A stretch of 40,240 nucleotides of DNA from Chromera velia (GCA_018398765.1 JAHBMJ010000829.1:1-40240), one strand, 5' to 3'; positions 1 through 12,230 are shown, counted from the stretch's first letter. The notes: generated from the sequence alone by a model not told the origin. Numbers and translations are program-made.

Positions 1-399
1 ACTCGTTATGCCCTAACAGTAACCAAGAGCTCTCTTTTTGGCTTCTTGCATCTGCTCTCATTTAACTCACAAGGAGAGTATGGTGCATTGTCTGTCGGGT
101 GGGGTGACGACAAACTGTGTGTGTATGATTCGTGTATTCGTTGTAATGATGACTTCTTACACAAGCTTTCTTCATGCGAGAAACGATGAGAAACGGTCGG
201 ACGAAAGGGAGTCCTCACGCCAGATGGCTGTATTGAAATCAACTCGGATTGATCATATAATGATTGTAACGTACGCTCCTCTCTCCGGCGCATCTGCATC
301 CGATCTATTCGTCCGTAATGTTATCCGATCGCATTTGTTCTCGCTCTCGACCCGCCTGTTTGATGTCTGCCACGCGGTGCTGACAAGTGAATAACTTTT

Positions 400-1660
400 T
401 GCTCATTCTAGCAAAAACCAACCAACTATGCATGCGCCACCCGGGAGCCTAGCGCTCCAACTAGGGTTAGGCATCCTCTAACTCACTAACTTAGTGACTA
501 ACTAACTATTTAAGTTTAGATTTAATTTACTATGATAATTTGAATTCAGTTATTCTACTAAGCATTCATGTTGACATGATATTGTACTTAAACATTTATT
601 TATGTGTAATCAAAATTATTAAAAAAAAAAATTCTAGATACAATATTATGCATTATCATAATTGAATGCTAAAAAAACTCAGAAATTAAAATCTCCTGAC
701 ACTGGCACTGACAGGTTCAGCTTCTATTTTTTCTTTAATGTTAATTTTATCTTAAAAGAATCACGTTTTAAAGAATGTCTATTTAATTTAAAGGTATATA
801 AATAACGTTGAAATACTATAGAACATCCTATATTTCAAAGTCCGAAATGATGTTAAAGTCCGGTGTGTCTGACTAAGCCTTAGTCTGTTACTGTTACCAC
901 GCAAAAACCAGATCTTCCAAAATAAAACGATCATATGAATAACGTCCCCCCTGTAGGACAAAACGTTTGCAAACCTTCTTATAATACAATTCAAAGCCGT
1001 AGCATTTCGCTATGTTCAACCCCCCTAAACCGGCGGATCCACACCGAGAAGTGCGAGTAGAAGTGAGTCTTTGGGACCGCCCACCCATAAGACTTGCAAA
1101 AAAGGTCTTACAAAGTCTTTATCACCATCTTCAGCTCTGCAAGTTTCTTATCCGTGATTAAACCTGTCAACGTGGAAAGGATCTACGAATGCAAGTAAAA
1201 AGAACAAGCAGGAGGGTTCTCTGCAACAAAAAGCGGAACATCGCTTATGCAATATTGTCAGATGTTAAGTTCACCGTGAAGATTTTGGAGCTGAAAGAGC
1301 TCACAGATGATCACAGAAAAAAGGCAGACATCGGAATTTTTCCAGATAATTCCTTGGTCGTTTTTCAGTACACCCATGTTGTCCCCCCCCAAAATGTGTC
1401 AGAGGAGAAGAAGAAGGAATATAATCTCCATTTGAGGCGTCTGGGAACCACTAAGTAGGAGATGTTTGGGAGAGAGGGGCATGATGTGAACAAAGATCAG
1501 CAGCCACTGTCCGGCATATGGAGGGATTATGAATTCTGGTAGGCTTACATGGTCGATTGAATCGATTTTCGCTCTGTTTTTTGTACTGGTACGTGCAGCT
1601 TGTGCAGAGCTGTCCACTGTCCGTTTTGCATTGCATTAGCGATGCACTATGACACACAAA
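400..1660. other. AT-rich DNA without a supportable gene
   Basis: Stop codons are frequent in all frames between 400 and 1188. An 89-codon open frame at 1189-1458 on the plus strand has no recognisable motif. I read this stretch as transposon-derived or intergenic. Confidence 0.3.
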
Positions 1661-1697
1661 ACAAAAGTTTTAAATTGACTCCCAATTTTTTTTTTTT

Positions 1698-1957
1698 GTA
1701 CTACCAATTTTTTTTTCGGCGGTCCTAAAAAATTCCTATTTAAAAATTGGTAACTCCCAATTTTTAGGTGACTCTAAGTGTTCATAGAATTTGTTTCTAA
1801 TAATGAATTAGAGTCTAATGACTGCGACTAGAGACTAGTGAGCCCCTGTCTAGCCCGTACACAAAATTTTAGCTTCAAACTCCATGTACTTCTTTCACTA
1901 GACTAGGTACCAATTTTTCAAAATTGAGAGTTCTTGGCGGTAAAAAATTGGTAGTAC
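1698..1957. repeat. imperfect inverted repeat, MITE-like
   Basis: GTACTACCAATTTTT at 1698 is mirrored by AAAAATTGGTAGTAC ending at 1957, with a CGGCGG/GGCGG extension at 1717-1722 and 1936-1940. Internal copies of CCAATTTTT and AAAATTGG occur at about 1745-1765 and 1911-1925, with further CCAATT copies to about 1990. The size (260 bp) and AT-rich non-coding body fit a miniature inverted-repeat element. Confidence 0.45.
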
Positions 1958-2029
1958 TACCAATTCGACACCCAATTTAACTCCCAATTCTTTAAGAAAC
2001 CCCTCTATGGCTGTCTACACTCTTATCCA

Positions 2030-2823
2030 ATTACTCGTATCAATCCACCAATAAAGAATTTCTCTATGATCAATGGATAAGGAGCTAGCAGAAGTGAGAC
2101 AGTGCCTCGCTGCTGCTATTTAAAACGCTGTCGAGATAGACTTTTCGGTTATCTCTTTCTTCAGAGGAACATCAAGAAAGATTCTTCTTATGCAGAATCG
2201 GAAGACAGAGGACTATGTGTATGGGAAGATTGAAGTAATCAGAAGTTAGTTAGGCCACTGCTCGAGTATTATTGATCGAGTCATGTTGTATGCATGTAAA
2301 GCATGCATACCGTCACAAGGCAGAAAGGAGGGGCATGAGACTTCGCGCATGATATTATATGATATCAGCAATCGCAACCATGCAGCTTGTATCTACAGAA
2401 TCAAACGGAGTCACAGTGGCTAGCACTGTGACAGCTAGTCTCTGTGTTGAATGTTTCAGTCTCATACTCAGTCTGGGACTGCATTTTACTTCCATGAATG
2501 CAGAGAAAAGAAACGATATAGATAAACTTCGGTTTAGACTCTTGAAGAGAGTGAGTTACCTAGCTTCCTAGCTAGTTCCACTATAGGTACTTCTGTTGTC
2601 CGTGTCTTATCTCGATCGATCAGAAGTCAATGATGACATCATATCTGATGCATGTTCTGATCGGATGTATAACAGTACTACAGTGTATCATAACAAGTTG
2701 AACATATGCTCACATACATAAAATAGTGCAACATCTATACAACATGCAACACATGTGCACAAACAACATATGCTATGCTCAGGCAGGCTCAGTCTGGCTC
2801 AGTCTTGTATCTACGATATTTAA
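2030..2823 (-). other. non-coding region, candidate 3' LTR of the copia relic
   Basis: No supportable gene. The region contains short perfect hairpins (for example GTCACAGTG/CACTGTGAC at 2410-2432 and GTATGCATG/CATGCATAC near 2288-2310). It lies directly beyond the proposed polypurine tract. An LTR would need a matching copy upstream, which is absent. Confidence 0.25.
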
Positions 2824-2838
2824 CTCCCCCCCCGCAAG
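2824..2838 (-). other. probable polypurine tract of the copia relic
   Basis: Read on the minus strand, TTGCGGGGGGGGAG lies about 45 bases after the pol stop. A G-rich tract here is where plus-strand DNA priming and the 3' LTR junction would be. The sequence beyond it (about 2030-2823) is non-coding and could be the 3' LTR, but no second copy exists in the window to prove it. Confidence 0.45.
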
Positions 2839-2878
2839 AGAAGATTTCATGTCAAACGAGGATTAAATATAGTAGTTT

Positions 2879-3592
2879 TTAAATCGGCCATGCTTGCTCA
2901 ACTGGAATCCATTTCGTCAGACAATCTGCGAGTTGCTCTTCTTTTCCAGACATATACTCCACACACACGTGATATTCATTCAGGGCTTGTCGAACAAATT
3001 TGAACACACCCAAAAGTTGTGTATCTTCTTTAAGAGTACCTACATAGAGTTGATCAATTAAAGTTCCACTGTCATCAAATATTCTGACACGCATGTTCCC
3101 AAAAAGCAAACAAACAAGGCGCATGAGTTGTGGGAGTTTCTTCAATGAGGCATGCATTGCTAACAATTCTGCTCCCGCCAAACTTAAAACCTTTCTTTTC
3201 TCCTTATGGGATTCCCAATCAATAATGTTTCACCAACAACGCAGAGGCCAATTCGAATCACACAGCATGATGATGAAACCAGAATGAGAGTCATTTGATC
3301 CTCGATAACCACCATCAACAAAAATTCGAAGTTCGATCCGGCCAATTATGTCGATCAGAGGAGAAAAGATCAACTCACGTGAGAAAAGGAGGACCTGTCG
3401 GATAAGAGTAATCAAAGTGAGGAAATAACGATGGGTGGGAGTGTTTCGCCATCTCGACAACTCCGAAAAAGAAAAGGACAACCAAAAGAGCATTCTAGTC
3501 AGCCACCCAATCTTTCTACACCAAACATGGTAAGGCCCTTCTAACTTCATCTCAACCTCTCCCTCTCTTGGTGGGTCAAAATCGCTCTGCAC
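2879..3592 (-). pseudogene. copia-type RT connection and RNase H remnant
   Basis: The 3230-3592 piece has the connection region (IGWLTRMLFWLSFSFSELSR, TPTHRYF) and the first RNase H strand (LRIFVDGGYRGSNDSHSGF). After a break, the 2879-3181 piece starts AGAELLAMHASLKKL, where functional copies have a SSAEAEY-like block. It then has a degraded DNxxAI block (FDDSGTLID) and the terminal LADCLTKWIP. The stop at 2879-2881 is probably the true end of pol. Confidence 0.75.
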
Positions 3593-3680
3593 TACCCGTC
3601 CAGACCTCTTCCCTGGAGGAACAGAGGAGAGAGAGAGATACGAATACTGGCTTTATCTGATTACCTAGTCTGATCATACT

Positions 3681-4420
3681 CTAGCAGTGATAAGTTTCAA
3701 TTCCAATCACCCCCTTTCTTTTACGCCCAATCAACTTAGACGGTTCACACTCCACACATGAAGAGAGAGACTGAAGAACAGAAAGAGGATCTTCACTGCT
3801 GCACAAGAGATCGTCGTAGTACACATCAGATTCTATCCAGGCAGACGGATAGACTCTAAGCATATCAACAATTGATGAATCGTCGGATCTTGCTAAGGGT
3901 GGAAGGGAGGGAACACGAAAGAAAATTGATTTAGCAACTTCGAGAAAGCCAAAAACAGAAACAAGAATGTTTTTTAACCAAAAGATAAACAGGCGGGGTG
4001 CATCTTTCAATCTGTACACAGCGTGTAAAAGAATGTGGACTGCACCCAGGACGAGGCCAAACACGCAAGCAGTAAAAGGAGGGAGCCATGCAGGCAGACG
4101 GACGGCAATCTTGATGTCGGGTGGGAGTGGCACCTGAAGGAAAGCGGTGCACACATCAGTAATCACTATATTATAATACCATCTGCGCATCAAAGTAAAA
4201 ACAAAGAGAAGGCGGAGATAGGCTCTCGATGGAGTACCGGCATAAGTCTCATAAGTGCGATGGTCAGCCCACTTAATTGTGTCCCTGGATCGTCAATCGT
4301 GCCTTGGCCTTTCGACTCGTACCCTTCTACTTCTATGTGACTACCCACCTCATGGTCAGTATAAGGAGGCCAACGAGCATAGAGACAGCAGGGTTAATCA
4401 CGTCCCCCAACACCTCTAAT
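3681..4420 (-). pseudogene. copia-type reverse transcriptase remnant (RVT_2)
   Basis: The 170-codon open piece at 3681-4193 has DVCTAFLQVPLPPD, matching the DVKTAFLNG block. It also has AVYRLKDAPRLF (the LYGLKQAPR block) and SDVYYDDLLCSSED (the YVDD catalytic block, here YYDD). A further N-terminal piece at about 4200-4420 is in another frame and carries several stops. The enzyme cannot be made from this copy as it stands. The assignment to copia RT rests on the order and spacing of these blocks. Confidence 0.75.
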
Positions 4421-5164
4421 TTCATCTAATTCCCCATTTCCCTGTCCCCCGCCCCATCAAATTTGTCTGCTTTGACATTGGACCATGGCGCCTGCTCGTG
4501 AGTCACGCCACTAACTGAATCGGCAGGCAGGGGATGGTCATCCAAAGAGAAAAGTAACGGACTAGTGGAGAAGTTAGTCGAGGTTTCCTTCTCAAGAAAG
4601 AAAATAAAATCAGGGTTGTCCGTTGACTCACAGTCGATCTGCCAAACCGAATTCTCTGAGACCAACTCAGCAGTGACCTTATGCACAAAACTCTCTATCG
4701 TTTCATGAGGCTCGTTCAAAAGCGAAGACAGAATTGGATAACCAATGCAGCGAGGTTGATACAAACGACAAGAACACGACCCCCGCTCAATCATGTCGGT
4801 ATATGCAAGGGAGGCAGCAATGAGGGAAGTGGCAGAGGGAAAGGGAGGAGGAGTGTAGAAAAAGAACGAAGAAAGAAGAGGGTAAGAAGGGGAAGAGATG
4901 GAAGTGGAGGAAAAGGAAGACAGAAGTGCTGCATTCATAACATTGGATGCACTGGCAGAAGAGTGAGGCCACAAATCCCGAATCTGATTGAAGATTGCTG
5001 GAGGCAGCTGGTCGGAATCTGTCAAACAAAAACGAGACAGAACTCTGGATGGATGGATAGAATCGCCACTATCAGTAGAAGAAGACAGACCCAGAGTTCT
5101 CACGACAGTGGAGTTAGACGTGTGTTACGAGAGAGATGGGGAGAGAGGTAGGAAATTGCACTGA

Positions 5165-5264
5165 GAATCTACTTGTCTAAATTCCACTAAATTCCATAAA
5201 CTTTGGAGGCTTATTTTATATTCCAAAGTTTATAAAATTTAGTGGAATTTAGATGAGTAGATTC
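5165..5264. repeat. 43-nt inverted repeat around a 14-nt loop
   Basis: Bases 5165-5207 and 5222-5264 are reverse complements except for about four transition differences. The loop is 5208-5221. The arms carry the AAATTCCACT motif that continues as a direct repeat just downstream. No coding sequence is present. Confidence 0.7.
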
Positions 5265-5267
5265 CAT

Positions 5268-5346
5268 GGTAAATTCCACTAAAGTCCATCAAATTCCACT
5301 AAATTCCAAAGGTAAATTCCATTAAATTCCACTAAATTCCCCAGGA
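5268..5346. repeat. irregular AAATTCCACT direct repeats
   Basis: About six copies of AAATTCCA(C/T)TA-like units of 10-20 bp follow the hairpin. The same unit forms the hairpin arms, so both probably came from one AT-rich element. Confidence 0.6.
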
Positions 5347-6056
5347 ATTTAACCTGGTTTTGTAAGGTAGGTTTTTAAACGTAACTTAGAGTTTTGAAAC
5401 TCACTTAAAATCTCGATCACTCCTGAACTCACTTTAAAAGTTTTTCCCTAAATGCTGTTAAAAAGGTTTTGAGATGTTAAAAAAAAATTATAGAAAACAC
5501 ATCAATTTATACGTTTTAAAGTCTAAAGTCTGCGGTCGATCAGACCTAGGGTCAGACTTTCTATATTATGAAAATAACTTTAGGGATCACACCTAGCTTC
5601 AGGGGCTGCTTCAACCAAAATCATCGAAGACGATTCGGACCATCCATGTAACTGAAGGGACGACTGCATAAGCGCCCCTTGCATACACTTTCGTGCAATG
5701 TGCATGCATGCAAACCAGCACACGGATGAACCAAAATGCATGTGTTGGAGAAACATGCATCTTGATCACCATGGATCGCATCGATTTCATTTAATTTCAG
5801 CATGCATGCGGGTGTACCGGTCTGGCTTGCCCTCTTGAGGGCGGGCCTCAAGGGGCACAGATCTATTTGCCTGAACATCTGGGCAAACAGGGTGAAGTAC
5901 ACAATTCTTGCCTGCCTGTCTGATCGAAGGGATCGATGCACCATGCAACCCTTCTGGATCCATCATGCGTGGAGGTGCACCGGTGGGCAGATTGAGTTCA
6001 CAGACGCACGTGAACACGCAGTTTCACTGTCACAACAGCAGCAGCGCACAGCATTG

Positions 6057-6057
<1 letters not shown>

Positions 6058-6089
<32 letters not shown>
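6058..6089. repeat. (CA)n microsatellite
   Basis: About sixteen uninterrupted CA units. Confidence 0.9.
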
Positions 6090-6093
<4 letters not shown>

Positions 6094-7635
6094 ATACACA
6101 CGCACAGCAGCAGCGATCATTCAAAGAAGCCAGCCGGTTGTTTGCGCAGAAAGTGCTCGCATGGTCTGAATGAAGATGTACGGTTGTCCATGCATGCGCT
6201 TTCCTTCTTTGCACGTGCCTAGACACGCTCCTTCCTTCCTGCCTTCGAATCCATTCCTCCATGCAAGCAGGCAAACAGGAGCCGACCAGGTTCTTTATCA
6301 TCGGCCCTTCAGCTGGCCAGACAGACAGACAGACAGACAATCAACAAACGTATGACTTCTGTCCAGAAGAACTCATGCAGACCTCCTTTTCCCTCTCTTT
6401 TGCTGCACTAGCTTCGGCTCCGCGTTAGGCGCAATAGCTAACTTCGTTGCCGGCCAGTCTTTTGTCGTGTCCCAGGGAGGCGATGCGTGTGCATCTGATC
6501 TTTCTCTTTTTGGGTCAACACCCACCTGGTGAACTGATGGATCGATCAGTCTATCTCTAAAAAACGTTCTGTTCGTTTCTTCCAACCTCTACGGAGCTCC
6601 TGTCTGTCCATCTTTCCGTAAGCTTTTTGACGGAAAGCGGACAAACTCAGAGAGAGAGAGAGAGAGCAGACAGCTTGCAAGAATCTTCGGTCCTGCATAC
6701 GTGCCCGCCCCCTCACTCACTGCCGATTTTGATTTGCCAGTCGGAAGGTCCTGCAGGACAAAGAAAGACACTGACTGCAAAATGGACAAATTGGATGTGA
6801 AAAAACAACACGCGGCATGTCACGCAAGTGAATCCACTCTACCAAAAAACAGATACATGAATCTATCCGACCATCAAAAGACAGAACCGGGGTGGACTCG
6901 CACACACACCCCGTTTCTTCTTCTGCCTCTCTCCCTCCCTCCGTGTTTCTCTTCTTCTACCATCGCTTCTCCCATCACAAGACAGAAATTGAGAATCAAA
7001 TCGTTGCGGTTGATGCACCGATGAATGATCAGCTGGTACCTCTTCCTCTCCTTCCCTTTTTCGTTTTCGAACGGACCCTTCAGCCTTCCACCGTTCCGAT
7101 CTTTCGTATTCTGCCTTCTCTCCCGCCTTCCCGGATTTTCCACCCCTCTTTCTAACTAGTCGTCGGATTTCCTTTTGGGTCTAGCCGTTTCCCAGTCCTT
7201 TCGCTTGTCAGGTCAGTCGGGGGGCTGGTCCGACACGGACGTGGCTTTCTTTCTGCGCTATCCATGTGCTGCATCTGAAGCGACAGGCCCGAAAGACATA
7301 CGAAAAGGAAGAAAAGAAAAAATCGACAACGAAAATGCAAGGAAGAGAGAAAGCAACAAACTTCCTCCCTGACGTTGCGAGCAGGTGACTAGTGGCAGCT
7401 ATGGTTCCGTTCTCCCTGCCATGCACCCACTCTTTTCTCAATCTCTTGACAAAAGCACGAGTATGGAAGTCCGTCGCTACCCACCCACCACCCCCTCTCC
7501 CTTTCGTCTTATCCAATCAATGAGAAAAGGACAGACGCGAAAGGGAGAAGGCCGGTTCAGGGACGGGAGCTACGATGAGGAGAGAGAAAGGCGGCAGGCA
7601 GAGAGGGACAAGAAGAGAAATAAAAAAATAAATAA

Positions 7636-7776
7636 ACAAATAAATAAATAAATAAAGAAAGAAAGAAAGAAAGAAAGACAGAAAGAAAGAAAGAAAGAGA
7701 GGAAGAGAGAAAGAAAGAAAAAAGAAAGAAAGAAAGAAAGAAAGAAAGGAAGAAAGAAAGACAGAAAGAAAAAAAA
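7636..7776. repeat. (GAAA)n / (AAAT)n purine microsatellite
   Basis: AAAT units pass into GAAA units with GACA and GGAA interruptions, giving about 140 bases of almost pure purine on the plus strand. Confidence 0.9.
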
Positions 7777-9170
7777 GGAAGATGAATTCAATGAACGACA
7801 CGGTAAGGACAGGCGGAACAAGCAAGAGACTGAATTTGCATTTATTCACGTTCTCAGTGCCCGCTGCTTCGTCCACAAATAGATGCCTTCACTGTGAATG
7901 CACACAACCGCCGACTTTTGCCTGCCTGCATATGAGCCACGTCGTTGTTTCGAACACACATGCGAACGGGACTGCCTGTTCGCATGTGATTGATTTTGTT
8001 GGTCTGTCTACGCATGTATTTTCAAATGCATTTGCCATGCAATGCAGTCCTTCAACCCACTCGTGCCCTCTTCGATCCCCCTGTGGATCCCCACTCGATC
8101 GATCGTGCGCCTCTTCCTTCCTTCTTTACTTTCTTTCTTTCTTTCTTTTTTCTTTCTTTCACAAAGACACACCACACCCACCTTTGCTCGCTTTCTGCAC
8201 GGAGTTAAGCTTCGGTTCCTGTTACCTTCTGGTACCTTCACTAAGCGTTCATACTTTGTGCCACTCATTGCGTACTCACTCAATCAACACAAAACGTCAG
8301 GTCGCGAGGAGCGAACAAAACCACAATACAACTGCGCGCACCGCCCGCCAGAGACGACCTTCTCCTGTCCACGTGACCATTGACATACAGTCACAAACGG
8401 ACGGCTGCCAAAATGAAAAGAAACAAAAAAAACAGGTAACATACAAGCCAGCCAGAAGCTGAGCACACACGCCCCGAAAAGAAACACTGCCCGCAGTCTC
8501 CGAGAACCGTCTCCCCTTAGGGTTCTCAGAGAAACAGACATATACAGACAACGCTGCTCTCTCTTACGGCGCAACGACAGGCTCCACACCAATACTTCTC
8601 GATTGTTTGCTTCTATTTGGGTGTCATACATGCTTTGCAAAGGAAAGGCCGCTAAACGCCATCCTTCCTTCCAAGCTACTCCCCTGCCGTGTCATTTCAG
8701 CATGACGCTTTACCGCTTCGCTGCGTTGTCCTACAAGAGCATAGAGCCAAAAAGGAAAACAACAAGAGTCAAAAAGACGGACGGCAACAAAGAATCCCCG
8801 TTCTCCACGACGACCTGAAAGAACGAAAACTCTTCGCACAACACAGCCAGCCAACCAACAACCCCTTTGAACGGAAACGGAAATTAACGGAAGCAATCAA
8901 TGGCTGCTCTTGACCCGAAAAAAAGAAGTCACTCACCAACATCCGTGCAGTAGTTTCACAAGCTCCGCACGTCACTTTCAATCGAAGAAAAATCAAAAGA
9001 CGCTCCAACTGATAAAAAGAAGAAACGAAAAAAGTACATGCATGAAGAACTTCTAGGAGGCGGATCGAGAGAGAGAGAGAGCGAAGAGGGTGAGAAGAAG
9101 CATGAGGAAGAACATGGCACTCCCCACACACAAACTCATTCACTCAGTCACCACAGGTGCATAAAAGAAC

Positions 9171-9230
9171 TTTTCTTTCTTTCTTTCTTTCTTTCTTTCT
9201 CTGTTTCTCTCTCTCTGTCTCTCTTTCCCT
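9171..9230. repeat. (CTTT)n and CT-rich tract
   Basis: Seven or so CTTT units are followed by CT/GT-rich pyrimidine sequence. Similar short CTTT runs occur near 8128 and 21100. Confidence 0.85.
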
Positions 9231-10106
9231 CACACAATCCACCCAAAAACGCCTGCCTGGAGTTTCCATTCCTTTGCCATGTTGTGCATCTGCATGCTGC
9301 ATCGGCTTAGTATCTCCTTGGTTCGTCGTGTGACGATTCCCTTAATTCACCTTCTCTTCACCTTTCTTTCTTCGTCTCCGATTAATCCTTCACGCTGTAG
9401 CAGCCTTCCTTTCCTTTCCGGTCGCGCGCTCCCTCTACGACCGGACACAAACCCGCACAAATACCTGTGTGTCTGCCAGCGGTCACAGCTGCCTGGCAGA
9501 GTCAACGAGGCAGGCAGGGAGGCAGGCAGGCACATGTAGTGAGGAACAGCCAGAGAAAAAGAGTTCAAGAAGCCACTAGAGGCACAAAGGAATACTTCAC
9601 AAGCAGAGGACAAGAAGAAAAGACGGTGAGGGAAGCAGAACCTTGCAAGGCCAACTTCCTGCAAACCCGCACCGTTTGGAGAAGCCAAGACGTTCATTCA
9701 TAGATTTCTCACGAGACAGGGACAGCTTACAGAAGCACGCAGGAAATCACGTCACTCTGCCTGACCACAGAAGCAGAACGACAGGCAACCAACCAAACAC
9801 TCACGCAACCATTCAAACGCCGCCATACACCCCTTTTGGCTTCTTCTCCTTCCGCCCTGTCCCTCTGCCTGTCCGTCCGCATATCGACCTTGATACATGG
9901 TTGACGGTGCTCCGCTATTTCCCTCCGCCTTCCTGTCGGCAGCCAGCAACAGAAATGAAAAGGAGGAAAGGACAGCCTCTGTCTGACATCTGGGGGGGTG
10001 AGGGAGTCATCAACCCACCCTTTTTGAGCCGCCCTCCCCGAGCACCTCCCCTCCACCTGCGTGGTCCATTTTCTTTCTTTCTTTCCTTCCCTCCCTCCTT
10101 CCCCCC

Positions 10107-10107
<1 letters not shown>

Positions 10108-10137
<30 letters not shown>
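10108..10137. repeat. poly-C run of 30 bases
   Basis: An uninterrupted run of about 30 C bases lies in a pyrimidine-rich flank. Exact length may be unreliable in the assembly. Confidence 0.8.
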
Positions 10138-10139
<2 letters not shown>

Positions 10140-11990
10140 TCTCTCTCCCCGTGTGTGTGTGGCTGACCGGACACCCTCCAAGCCTAGATGCCCTGCCGTC
10201 TCCTCCAGATGCAGGACCGACACACACGGAAGGAAATGCCCTCTGCAAAGCTTCGTTCCAGAAAAAGGGTCAAAGAGGCTTCGTGAAGACGCAAGGAAAA
10301 AAAGACGAACGGACAGACGGACAGACTACATCGTCGTTTCTTTTCCTTGTTCTCTTTCTTCAGACAGAAACACACAAGAAGGCAGAAATAGGCTGACAAG
10401 CACGCACGCACGCACGCGCGCGTGGGCGTACACACATACACGCACAAAGAGAGAGGGGGGGGGGGGGGAAAGACAGAACGCCCATGCCCCTTCCCACCCT
10501 TGAATCCTTCGGCAGAAAAATAGGAGCCAGGAAGAGAAAAAAGACGGAGACGGACTCACAGACACACAAACGAAGACCAAATAGACAGACAAAAGACACT
10601 CAAACAAAACACAAACACACAGAAACAGACGAACAGAGAGACAGATCGAGACGACGACCGACTTTTTTTCTCTCTCTCTCTCTCTTGTGCAACGAGACGG
10701 GGACAGAGAAGAAGCATTCATGATGCATTTTCTCCCGAAACCAACAAAGAGTCAGTGCAGCCCGTTTCTCGAACAGTCGTTCGCCGCGCTGACAAAACCC
10801 CTTCCCTTCCGTCTCCCCTCTTCTTGGTTTTTCGTTGGCTTCCAGGTATGAAGGGAGCGATCCCCCTCTCTTGTCTTTGCTGTACCTCTGAGTGATCGAG
10901 ACAAGAAGTCTCTCGACCTACGTCGCTTTTCGCTGCTTCTTTTGGAAGTATTCCTTCTTTTGTTTCTGTGGTCTGGATTCGCACAGCTGTGTGTTGATGT
11001 GCGCGGGTGTGTGCGCGAGCATGTGTCGGACCAAAATTGCACTTAGCAACGACACCGCCCTCTACGTGCATTTCTTTTCTTCTTTACGCTTTGCTTCGTC
11101 GCATCTAGACCTTCGTTTGCGGCGTCACCCTAGGACTTTAAAGTTCTTTTCTGCCTGCTTGCCTGCCGAATGGCCAGCCGGCCAGCCTATCTGTCAGTCT
11201 GGTGCAAAGCCGATCGACTTGTCCTCTTCTTCTCTTCGTTGTTTCTTTTTTGGCTGGCGAGCGTTCATCGACCTCCCTTTCTCTCTCTCTGAAGTGATCG
11301 AAGCTGGAGGCTCACTCACGGAATGAAGTTGAGAGGAATCGAGGTCCGAAGAAGGGCAGGGACAAAACAAAGGTGCTGACAGGACGAGAACAACCAGTTC
11401 ACACACGCACGCGCGGAGACGTACTTGCAGATTTGGGTGGGGTAAAAGAAGCAGAGAGAGGGAGGGAGGCAAACAGAGACAGAATGGATGCTCCAACCGC
11501 AGTCCTTCCTGTCGTGCTTGCCGCATGCAGTCACTCCCCTTGTGTCTTGAACTTTCGAAGCACGTATCCTTTCCTTCGTTCTTCCCAGTCATGATTTTTT
11601 TCTCAGTGACTTCTTCTCCTTCCTTCTCTCCACTTCAAACTCATTTGTTTTCTTTTCTCTTTCCACTTTTGGAGAGAGAATGTCCAGTTCCGCGTTGTCG
11701 CTTCTTTCTTTCCAAAACACGAAAACATGCAGGCAGAAAAAGAGTAACGAAAAAACCCACTGACACGCTCCGTTGCGGCAAAAAAAAGAGAACACCTCCC
11801 TTCTTCCGAATGCTGCACGGGAACGCAGATAGATAATCATTGTTTCGCTTCTTCCTCCTCTCGGTCTGTCGGTGACCATCATCAGTTGTATGGAAAAATA
11901 AGTGCACGCCCACTCCCGCCCTCCCTCCCGCTTCGTCTTTCTTTCCATCAGAAAGAAGCGAACGAGGCAAGTCAAAGTTACACCGTGTAT

Positions 11991-12230
11991 CAGTCGGTCA
12001 GTCAGTCAATCAGGAAACCAGTCAAAGACAAACCCAGCCAGCCAGCCAGCCAGTCAGGCAGTCTGTCTGTCTGTCTGTCAATCAGTCAGTCAGTCTGTCT
12101 GTCAGTCAGTCAGTCAGTCTGTCTGTCTGTCAATCAATCAGTCAGTCAGTCTGTCAATCAATCAATCAGTCAGTCAGTCTGTCAATCAATCAGTCAGTCA
12201 GTCTGTCAATCAATCAGTCAGTCAGTCAGA
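11991..12230. repeat. tetranucleotide array of GTCA, GTCT and ATCA units
   Basis: About 60 tandem four-base units are mostly GTCA with GTCT and ATCA variants. The variants are themselves ordered in a higher period of about 24-28 bases, indicating expansion by unequal exchange or slippage at two scales. Confidence 0.9.

Larger units (their letters stand above)
2879..5103 (-). mobile_element. decayed Ty1/copia retrotransposon fragment
   Basis: Reading the minus strand from about 4420 to 2879 gives the Pseudoviridae order. An RT N-terminus (RWVVT, KARLTIQGH, with stops) comes first. The RT core with AFLQVPLPPD, YRLKDAPRLF and YYDD follows. Then come the RT-RNase H connection, the VDGGYRGSNDSHSGF block, and an RNase H end with LADCLTK. 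At least two frameshifts and several stops separate the parts. An open 225-codon stretch at 4426-5103, Ser-rich and of unknown type, lies just upstream in the expected integrase-RT spacer. No gag or integrase was found. The 5' end is lost near the AT-rich repeats at 5165. Confidence 0.75.

Noticed and set aside
1189..1458. 89-codon open frame with ordinary composition
   Set aside because: It looks less repetitive than others but has no family motif, sits in transposon-rich AT DNA and has no supporting signals.
6373..6585. Possible minus-strand exon of 70 codons
   Set aside because: Composition is plausible, but there is no motif and no neighbouring exon that joins in frame.
7782..8462. 226-codon open frame on the plus strand
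   Set aside because: It crosses a CTTT microsatellite and lacks any recognisable motif.
9643..10503. 286-codon open frame on the plus strand
   Set aside because: It spans a poly-C run giving poly-Pro and other low-complexity runs, overlaps open frames on the other strand, and has no motif.
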